From Lasioglossum baleicum (taxonomy: Eukaryota > Arthropoda > Insecta > Hymenoptera > Halictidae): a DNA stretch of 64,000 bases. Numbering within the stretch: the stretch's first letter is position 1; each line of letters opens with the position of its first letter. Location of the stretch: contig NC_134941.1 of the NCBI RefSeq assembly GCF_051020765.1, positions 5,208,001-5,272,000 of the forward strand. Direction: 5' to 3'. Below are positions 1-6,800 of the stretch, in pieces. Under the pieces are notes generated by a model. It had not been told where the DNA came from, searched no databases, and saw nothing but the letters and a program-made list of their open reading frames with translations. Position numbers and translations under genes: made by a program.

Positions 1-202
1 TGAGGTAACGTGGGTAGGATGACGAACAGAGAATTTCTCTGCCAACTACCTGCCACCAGGCAACGCAAAGCGTTGAGGTGACTCGGGTAGGATTACGAAC
101 AGAGAGAATGGCAATACGAGTGAACAGGCCTCAATGAACGACCCCTCTCAATGTATCGACGCCGAAAACCGGCTCCAACCGGTCTGGTACATACAAGCAA
201 GG
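1..202. repeat. Left edge of the stem-loop island: direct repeat plus short perfect hairpins
   Basis: A ~32-bp direct repeat (2-33 and 76-107) shares the core GGGTAGGATNACGAACAGAG. Perfect short stem-loops sit in and between the copies: CAGAGA-ATT-TCTCTG (27-41), TGCC-ACCA-GGCA (51-62), CAACGC-AAA-GCGTTG (61-75) and ACCGG-CTCCAA-CCGGT (168-183). No open frame is convincing. The island runs off the left edge of the window, so its true start is not visible. Four perfect stems in 180 bp is more than expected by chance, but their function is unknown. Confidence 0.6.
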
Positions 203-229
203 TCCGACACAGCAGAGGGCTGTGTCGGA
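203..229. repeat. Perfect 11-bp stem-loop
   Basis: TCCGACACAGC (203-213) pairs perfectly with GCTGTGTCGGA (219-229) around the 5-nt loop AGAGG. Stem design and loop resemble the two AGAAG-loop hairpins at 659-683 and 699-723, which suggests one family. It could act as RNA or as extruded DNA; the sequence does not decide. Confidence 0.75.
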
Positions 230-658
230 GTCAAATATACGAGTCGAGTAAAGTGAAGTTACGGCAATAATTACTCGACATATTTACAACAAAGATATAC
301 GAGTTTAAAAATTACCGCACGCACGCACGCAATTAATTATTGGCATTGGTATTATACTGATTCATTGCTATGGTAATTCTATACTGATATACAGATATAG
401 TGATATGCGATATACTGCTAAACTGATATGCTGATACCTTTGTATACCGATATCCTGATAACTAGATATGCATATGTATATGGTATTACAGATTTAGAGA
501 TTAAACCAAAAACGTTAAATCGAGCAAATAATACCAATGCCAATAATTACTACAATATTATGGGTATATACAGATGGCCATAGTACAAGCTCTTAAAAAT
601 TAACGCACGCAAGCCGAGCAATTATTGTGGGCCAAAAGACTACACGCAAAAAGGGGAA
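230..658. repeat. AT-rich GATATAC-type degenerate repeat bounded by a 21-bp inverted repeat
   Basis: A 21-bp perfect inverted repeat lies at 335-355 and 528-548; the shared core reads TTGGCATTGGTA in one orientation. Between the arms is a degenerate array of GATATAC/CTGATA words (about 355-480). A direct repeat TTAAAAATTANCGCACGCA occurs near 304 and 594. The words GACATATTTACAAC and GATATAC near 274-300 recur near 1410-1435, so this segment belongs to a larger duplicated structure. No gene is seen. Confidence 0.55.
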
Positions 659-683
659 GAATCAAAGCAGAAGGCTTTGATTC
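659..683. repeat. Perfect 10-bp stem-loop with AGAAG loop, copy 1
   Basis: GAATCAAAGC pairs perfectly with GCTTTGATTC across the loop AGAAG. The sibling at 699-723 has the same stem length and loop, but three stem positions differ and all three are compensated on the other side. That pattern is what a conserved hairpin shape predicts. Confidence 0.8.
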
Positions 684-698
684 GCAAAGAAGAAACAT

Positions 699-723
699 GA
701 ACCTGAGCAGAAGGCTCAGGTTC
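699..723. repeat. Perfect 10-bp stem-loop with AGAAG loop, copy 2
   Basis: GAACCTGAGC pairs perfectly with GCTCAGGTTC across the loop AGAAG, 15 bp after the copy-1 hairpin. Compared with copy 1, stem positions 4, 6 and 7 are changed, each with its complementary change on the opposite strand. The spacer between the hairpins is A-rich and has no other visible structure. Confidence 0.8.
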
Positions 724-733
724 GGAGGTGACG

Positions 734-928
734 CTAAGACAATAATTGCTCGGCAAATAAAACTAACTTAAGAATACGCCGCAGTCTTCTTGGTTTGTCC
801 TCTTCTTGGTATGTCCTCTTCTTGGTGTGTCCTCTTCTTGGTATGTCTTCTTCTTGGTATGACTTCTTCTTGGTGTATTCTAGCTGAAACAGACTAATAA
901 TATAGTTAGACATAACAGTACATAACCC
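734..928 (-). other. Module copy 1: minus-strand acceptor-like motif followed by a hydrophilic open frame
   Basis: Read on the minus strand, a pyrimidine-rich TCTGTTTCAG motif (ending near 882) looks like a 3' splice site. It is followed by an open frame rich in Lys, Arg, Gln and Glu that ends in a RILKLV motif. The same layout (TCTGTTTCAG, basic stretch, ILKLV) recurs in the copy at 1440-1590, which argues for a duplicated module, perhaps with a transcribed exon. Against real coding: the hydrophilic part is built from 16-bp units, so the reading frame rotates from unit to unit. No protein family is recognised. Confidence 0.25.
785..880. repeat. Six tandem 16-bp units (TCTTCTTGGTNTGTCC)
   Basis: Six consecutive units of the form TCTTCTTGGTNTGTCC fill 785-880 with only a few substitutions. 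Because 16 is not a multiple of three, all three minus-strand frames read hydrophilic KK/EE/RR text. The corresponding stretch in the second module (about 1483-1550) keeps only degenerate traces of the unit. Confidence 0.85.
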
Positions 929-1258
929 TGCACACGAGTGCAAACCTAATACCCGCTCACGAGAGCAAACCTAGAACCAGTTCACGAGAACCAAACTAAC
1001 CCCGCACACGAGTGCGAATCTAACCAGCTCACGAGAGCCAACCTAACACCAGCTCACGAGAGCCAACCTAATACCAGCTCACGAGAGCCAAACTAACCCC
1101 GCACACGAGTGCGAATCTAACCAGCTCACGAGAGCCAACCTAATACCAGCTCACGAGAGCCAAACAAACCCCGCACACGAGTGCGAATCTAACCAGCTCA
1201 CGAGAGCCAACCTAACACCAGCTCACGAGAGCCAAACTAACCCCGCACACGGGTGCGG
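929..1258. repeat. Array of 14 mini-hairpins with covarying stems and ACGA loops, period ~24 bp
   Basis: Fourteen stem-loops start at about 929, 955, 980, 1003, 1027, 1052, 1077, 1100, 1124, 1149, 1172, 1196, 1221 and 1243, spaced 22-26 bp. Stems are GCAC/GTGC (often extended to CGCAC/GTGCG), GCTC/GAGC or GTTC/GAAC. The loop is ACGA in 13 units and ACGG in the last. Linkers are A/C-rich (CAACCTAATACCA type). No two different stems are mixed within a unit: when the left side changes the right side changes too. The strong stem conservation compared with plain tandem repeats points to a structural role, or to a copying mechanism acting on hairpins. It is not a CRISPR array: the units are too short and there are no unique spacers. 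Confidence 0.85.
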
Positions 1259-1263
1259 CATAT

Positions 1264-1353
1264 AGGCGATTCGGGTACCCCGGGGACGCGACACCCCGTA
1301 CTCACTCACGGCCCCATCCGTGAGTGAGCCCCTGGGGGACCTCCGATCGGAGG
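1264..1353. repeat. GC-rich hairpin cluster between the two arrays
   Basis: CTCACTCACGG (1301-1311) pairs perfectly with CCGTGAGTGAG (1318-1328) around the loop CCCCAT. CCTCCGATCGGAGG (1340-1353) is a perfect 14-bp palindrome. CCCCGGGG (about 1278-1285) and CCCCTGGGG (about 1330-1338) are further near-palindromes. The segment separates array 1 from the second module. Confidence 0.7.
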
Positions 1354-1399
1354 AATGCCAATTTCAAACAAGATGAGAAAATTTGTAGGAAGAGGGACT

Positions 1400-1611
1400 T
1401 GTGAAACACGACATATTTACAACGATGATATACAATCTTAATATACAGATCGTATATAACTAACTTCAAAATACACTGTAGTCTTCTTCCTCTTCGTTGA
1501 TGTGTCCTCTTCATTTGGTGTGTCGTCTTTGTTAGCAGCGGGCTGTTGTAATCTAGCTGAAACAGACTAATCGTATTTAGAAACAATGCAGTTGAATACG
1601 GAATTAAATCA
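1400..1611 (-). other. Module copy 2: diverged duplicate of the minus-strand open-frame segment
   Basis: This repeats the layout of 734-928 on the minus strand: acceptor-like TCTGTTTCAG just upstream of CTAGATTAC, a basic Arg/Lys/Gln-rich stretch, then an ILKLV-type motif. The 16-bp tandem units are mostly lost. A GACATATTTACAAC word (about 1410) matches one near 276. Conservation of the acceptor-like motif and the LKLV end between copies could mean shared function, or simply recent duplication. No known protein is recognised. Confidence 0.25.
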
Positions 1612-1810
1612 CGCACACGAATGCGAATGTAACCAGCTCACGAGAGCAAATATAAACCCGCACATAAGCGCAAACCTAACCATGCACATGAGTGCGAATA
1701 CAACCAAAGAACCAGCTCATGAGAGCAGTTGTAACCCCGCACAGAAGTGCGAATACAACCAACGAAGCAGTTCACAAGAGCAATTATAATCCTGCATACG
1801 AGTGGGACGC
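1612..1810. repeat. Second, partly decayed mini-hairpin array
   Basis: Eight units start near 1612, 1636, 1660, 1683, 1715, 1738, 1770 and 1794. The units at 1636, 1683, 1715 and 1738 keep perfect 4-5 bp stems. Those at 1612, 1660, 1770 and 1794 carry mismatches or a G-T pair. Loops are ACGA, ATAA, ATGA, AGAA and ACAA, all of the form A-N-R-A. Spacing is 23-24 bp with two 32-bp steps. It reads as an older copy of the array at 929-1258. Confidence 0.7.
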
Positions 1811-1979
1811 TCAAAATGTAATTTTTATAAAGAATAAAATTGATAAATTTAAAGAAGACTCAATAGTCTTCATCGAAAGTCTCGATGAAAATTTCAAAAG
1901 TATGAAGGACGAGTTTAAAAAGACAAAGGAAGTTTTGAAAAATATTAGTAATCAAACTTACCGTTGTTCCTTGAATTGA
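1809..1979 (+). CDS. Short Lys/Glu-rich coiled-coil-like open frame, possibly an exon or gene fragment
   Basis: An open frame continuing out of the second hairpin array gives ~55 residues with alternating hydrophobic and charged positions (IKNKIDKFKED, then FKSMKDEFKKTKEVLKNI) and stops at 1977-1979. The pattern suggests an amphipathic helix or coiled coil. The upstream part of the frame runs through hairpin repeats and has no convincing ATG, so this would be a fragment or an internal/terminal exon if real. I do not recognise a family, and an AT-rich chance frame is a realistic alternative. Confidence 0.22.
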   Translation, partial: AQNVIFIKNKIDKFKEDSIVFIESLDENFKSMKDEFKKTKEVLKNISNQTYRCSLN

Positions 1980-2020
1980 CAGTTGAAGGTAGGCCAGGGT
2001 AACTGTAGATGACCTCTAGT

Positions 2021-2550
2021 CCACCTCTGGTCCACCTCTGGTCCCTCCGGTTCTCCTGGCGCTCCGGGTCCCGCAGCACGTCCGCTCACGCCGGTCCCCC
2101 CGCCCCGACTGACTGACTGACGGAGAGCTCTCGCCGAGCTCGAGCGGCGCCCCCCACTCCGCCGAATATCGATCGATGTCGATCGCCGTGGCGTTCACCT
2201 CTGGTCCACCTCTAGTTCCTCCGGTCCTCCTGGCGCTCCTGGTCCCGCAGCACGTCCGCTCACGCCGGTCCCCCCGCCCCGACTGACTGACTGACGGAGA
2301 GCTCTCCCCGAGCTCGAGCGGCGCCCCCCACTCCGCCGAATATCGATCGATGTCGATCGCCGTGGCGTTCACCTCTGGTCCACCTCTGGTCCACCTCTAG
2401 TTCCTCCGGTCCTCCTGGCGCTCCTGGTCCCGCAGCACGTCCGCTCACGCCGGTCCCCCCGCCCCGACTGACTGACTGACGGAGAGCTCTCGCCGAGCTC
2501 GAGCGGCGCCCCCCACTCTGCCGAATATCGATCGATGTCGATCGCCGTGA
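2021..2550. repeat. GC-rich tandem satellite, three units of ~174-185 bp
   Basis: Three near-identical units follow one another. The word GATCGCCGTG recurs at about 2181, 2355 and 2540, giving periods of 174 and 185 bp; the third unit carries an extra ~11 bp of CCACCTCTGGT. Each unit contains a four-fold GACT run, a CGAGCTCGAGCGGCGCC stretch and the near-palindrome ATCGATCGATGTCGATCG. Minus-strand frames cross the units, but the 185-bp step breaks phase, so they are not a repeat protein. The CpG-rich composition contrasts sharply with the AT-rich repeats on either side. Confidence 0.9.
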
Positions 2551-3033
2551 CAATTATTGAAAAATTTATTATTTCCAGCTGGTTAATGTTTATAACAATT
2601 CTATTTTACAGCGATGTCCACAAGCAATCCCTTGGCTATCTGACCACCTAATTTTTTAGTCAAAGTGGCTAATAGTTTTCGTGATACGGAATAACTTTTA
2701 AACCATAACATTCGCACGCATTCATTTATTCGATACAATTCACAGATAAATTTATTATTTCTGGCTGTTTAATGTTTATAACAATTACTTTTGCTAATGA
2801 TGTTAACGAGCACTCCCTTGACCACCTGGCCATCTAATTTTTTCGTCAAAATAGGCAATAAAACTCGAGATACAGAATAACTTTTAAACCATGAATATTC
2901 GCACGCATTAATTTATTCAAAATAATACTATGAGACATTTATTGATTCTAGCTAATTAATGTTTATAATAATTCCTTTTGCCAACGATGAGGACAAGCAC
3001 TTCCTTGTCCACCTTGCCATTTAATTTTGTACA
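2551..3033. repeat. AT-rich diverged tandem repeat, ~187-bp period, 2.5 units
   Basis: The anchor TAATGTTTATAA recurs at about 2584, 2770 and 2957 (186- and 187-bp steps). Each unit holds TTTATTNTTTC, then a GATG...CAC...CTTG...CCACC block, then TTTTTNGTCAAA, ATACNGAATAACTTTTAAACC and TTCGCACGCAT. The third unit is cut off after the CCACC block. Divergence among copies is clearly greater than in the GC-rich satellite just upstream, so this array is older or less homogenised. Confidence 0.8.
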
Positions 3034-5654
3034 GTAAAGTCTTTTCAACATATTTCTGTTCTCACAGATCGATTCCTGGAACATTTATGTATAAAAAAGT
3101 GTAAGGTAATAATTCTCGTTTATGAAATATTTTGAAATTACAAATTGAGGTGTCTCATATAAAATTTGGAATAGGAATTGTTGATTTTCCTAAAATTATG
3201 CTTCAATAATATATTTCTAAGAATTTTTTGTCCTTGAGTTTTACTTTTCATATTGAAACCAACATCGTCTGAAACAGAGTTGGGCAAAAATTTAATCAAC
3301 GACTAAATTTCTATTTCAATCATCAATCGCAATTAACAATTAATCTCCTCGTTTAGTCGTCAATTGTGGTTAACGATTAAATACTTATCACCGACGAGAA
3401 TCTCCTCAGTAGCCTTCTGCACCGACGAGATCATGTCGATGGCCTTCTGTTTCTCACTCCAGTCAGAATATATCTTAGAGGGCGTAAGAGAACACCGAAA
3501 TAGTCGGGTGACACGAACTCCCATAAGGCTTGTCGTCGGTGACAGAAGCTCGTCTTCTCGTCGGTATCCGTGGTTTCAATCATCTGTCGGTAACATTTCC
3601 TTCAGCTGGCAAGCAACAATGTAATTTATGAGCTTTCCGGACCTTGCCCTTAGATACCAGCACTAAACGCATTTTTAATTCTATACACACTTATTGCTTA
3701 ATAATATTTTAGATGTTGTTACTGCTCGTATCACGTTTAATTTTCTTTATATTATTTCTGACAATTGAACAAAATTTTTTATAACATACATTCAATAGAG
3801 ACCAATATTAAATGTAATTGAACTGAATCATTGCATTTTTAAAATACATTATAAAGGTCCATTTAAAGGTCAATACAAAAAACCTAGTACTACTAAATTT
3901 ACTACTAAATTTATTATAAACGCATGGATAAAATTATCGCAAAACTGCATTCAGTTGTACGGTCGAAAACAATATATAAGAATGTAAAAATTTGTCGATA
4001 TTGTTCAGTACGACAGCCTGTCTTCGTAAAATGAATTAAGAACACTTTGAAAAGCAATCTACCATGTATTCGCGTCAACGTTGGCAGTGGAGATTGCTTT
4101 ATGCCCCCGTTAAAAGCGATTTTGTTGAAAAAAAAATGATCCAGAAGAAAGGCTTTGGGGCCCTCGGGCTACGTTATATATCACGCTGGCTGACAATTTT
4201 TATATAGATTCAAAGAATTATTGTAATTCAGGTACAGAAGCCGATACCCTTCTTCGATTGATATGGATGAGACGGCTCCGACTTTTGATATACGCTCGAT
4301 TTGAAATGGAAAATCATGCCTGGATTGGATTCGCACGTGAGCTGAAATAAAGTTACATCGGCAGGTTTAAGCCACGCTATATTTGCCTGCCCTACGTGTC
4401 GATACCAGTTTGGCATAATACGTGTGCCAGAATTTATATATGTATGTGGTACTCGTTACAGGAAGCTGGCGTTCGACATGCATAAAATTATTAGCCTGTA
4501 CAATACGACTACGGTTTTTATTGTATGTATGCTTTTTTCATAAATTAGAGAATTACTTACAAGTGAAAACACTCTAATATATCTGTACGCGCAAATGCAT
4601 TAGTTAATTGGCGTCGGTATACAAATTCACCCGTTCTACTGAATTTATCACATAAATTAGCGGTAGAATGATTTCGTTGAGTACATGAAGTCGTTCATAA
4701 ACATTTCCGAACAGGCCGCAGAGATACAAACATTTATGAGACACAAAGTAATGAGGCAAATAAAGTGTAATTTACATAAATTCGTGGTAAAATAAAATCA
4801 CTCGGTTTTAAAAATGTTTACTCTTCTCTCATATTGAGATCGCGAAGATGAGGTAGTTACTATTAAACTTTCGTAAAAGAAAAACATTGATGGTAGATTA
4901 TTCATAATAAAATGACCTGTTAAACATGTTTTAATAGTTATTGAGATTGTGCAGACGCATGGGGAATTATTTAATAAATTCATTTCTTGGGATATAATAA
5001 TAAAAATCGCTGTAAGTTTGAATCAATATATATATTCTTGTTATTTTTATATCAAATTATTGAAGGGGGAAATGCATTTTCGTCGAAATTTTGTTTCTTA
5101 CAATTGTCTTGTTGTTAGATAATTTTTACTCTGCATTGTCCGCCGACAATAAAAATTTCTTAAGGAATTTTCTAAAAACGACAATTTCGTGTGTAATCGA
5201 GAAAGAGACTGTGCAACAACTTCTACAATTATTATATTTCCGAGAAAATAATTATTACAAATAATTAGAAAGTCTACTAACAGGCTATTAGTATAGCACC
5301 ATGTCGACATATGAAAAATTTAGAATGTAGTACATTAATAACAACAATGCTGAAAATGGTTGCCTACTGGATGGCTACTGGAGCAATTGAGGGGTCCACT
5401 GCAAAAAATGAGATTTTTAATAATTCTAACACCTCGTGGTGTCTAGAAACTAAATATTTTCCTTTTTAAATAAAAAGAATTGTAATTTAAGATTCTACTA
5501 ACACAAAACTATTCACACTCAAGTCTTAAAATCACCCAAAACGAGTGCTACCTCCCCCTTGCAGTGGACCCCTTAATCTACATACATATACATTACATAT
5601 TTAGGAAATTCGATGTTATAGTGCATGGGCTTAAAAATCGGGTTACGTATTTAA
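3034..5654. other. AT-rich gene-free stretch
   Basis: I see nothing supported as a gene here. A low-complexity patch at about 3275-3385 is built from ATTAATC/GATTAA words after a GAGTTGGGCAAA start. It resembles the start of the AATTCAATTACA-type island at 48026, so both may be the same kind of decayed element. A short unrecognised frame at 3364-3624 contains an imperfect internal duplication (CCGACGAGA ... GCCTTCTG) and has no family match I know. Confidence 0.5.
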
Positions 5655-5795
5655 CATTTTATTTACCGGAAGCCTTCTTTTATACAATAATCCTAAACAA
5701 AATTATTAGATTGCGTAATAACGCAATAGAGGGAGAGTTGTTGGTTTATGTTTGAAGTTTCTCTGTTGCTGTTGAAGGATCTATTAATTGTGTTA
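5655..5795 (+). repeat. Interspersed repeat fragment, copy A
   Basis: Words CTTTTATACAATAATCCT, CAAAATTATTAG, GGTTTATG and GTTGAAGGATNTATTAA occur here and in the same order at 17140-17260, with about 75-80% identity by eye. The two copies lie 11.5 kb apart in the same orientation, which supports a dispersed, old, non-autonomous element. No coding frame or terminal repeats are visible. Confidence 0.55.
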
Positions 5796-5875
5796 AGAGG
5801 CTTAACAAACAGGCGATCAACGAACGCAATCCAAAAATTCGCTGAAAAGATCATTTCGGAAAGAGGGAATATCCG

Positions 5876-6800
5876 GTGGCGAGGACACTAGCCGTGGTGG
5901 AACTTTATTCCCACAAACGAGCCACGAAAACGCCGCTCGCAGCCCCGGTTTTACCGACATCACGCCGAACTAATTTCGAAGTTGCGGCTGGCTCGCATAA
6001 AATTAAGAAAATCTATCCGCGGCCGCCGAAACTTCGCGTTCCGGTTACATTTTTTCGTTGTTTTTTCACGGGCGAGGCGAAGGGTCGGTCGGGTGAAAAG
6101 GAGCCGCACGGTTCCGCGATGAATATGAAATACAAAGTTCCAGAAGAAAGTCGGGGGTCTGCGAAAACGGAGAGAGACGAAGAACATGGGGGAAAGGTGG
6201 GTTTCAGAGGGTGGAGGGGAGGGGTGTTGCGGAGGGATGGCAGAGCAGAAAGAGAAAAGAGAGAAGGCGAGCCACGGACGCGCGCGGCAGTCCCTGGCAG
6301 CAACTTAAATTGACTCGATAAAAGTTCGCGGAATAAAGCGGCCCTGGGCTTCGCCACTATATCAGAAACATCTGCCAAACGTTATTACAACTTTGAATAA
6401 AGAACGGCGCCGGTCGAGGCCCGGGGTGGGGGCTCGGGGGTGCTAACCGGTCCGAGAAAGAGAGGAAAGTTCCTTTTCTCGTGGCAACGAGACGCCCGGG
6501 CAGAAGGTAGAATCACTCCCTCATCCCTGAGAGCCGGAAACTTTTTCGCTCCTCGACCGTGAGAACTTCGCCAATAAATCAAGTCGTTATTTTAATTTTT
6601 CCGGGCGGCCCCCACCGTGTACCAACGCGACACGCGAGCTTCGCGCTGACGACGCCGCGCGCCCCGTTCCTTTTCAGTTTCAGAACATCCGACGACTTCT
6701 GTGTGCCGCTAATTGATGGAGTTTCTGGGAACACGAAACACCGTTGATACCCTTCGGCGATCTTGGTGCGTGGAACACGGGTAATTTCTCTTAATATCCG
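5876..6800. other. CpG-rich patch without a supported gene
   Basis: Composition jumps to GC-rich with abundant CpG. A G-run cluster at 6198-6224 (GGG-TTTCAGA-GGG-TGGA-GGGG-A-GGGG) could form a G-quadruplex on the plus strand. Long open frames exist on both strands (for example 5876-6313), but they start at non-ATG codons and read as Arg/Gly/Pro-rich chance text. A regulatory region or conserved non-coding element is possible but not shown. Confidence 0.4.

Noticed and set aside
929..1258. CRISPR-like array
   Set aside because: The units are only ~24 bp including the linker, there are no unique spacers, and the sequence context is animal DNA. Described as a hairpin array instead.
2016..2553. 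Repeat protein encoded on the minus strand of the GC-rich satellite
   Set aside because: The frame follows the satellite, but the second period (185 bp) is not a multiple of three, so phase breaks. The text is Arg/Gly/Ser-rich chance translation.
5876..6313. 145-residue plus-strand frame
   Set aside because: It begins at GTG, lies in a CpG-rich patch with open frames on the other strand too, and shows no domain.
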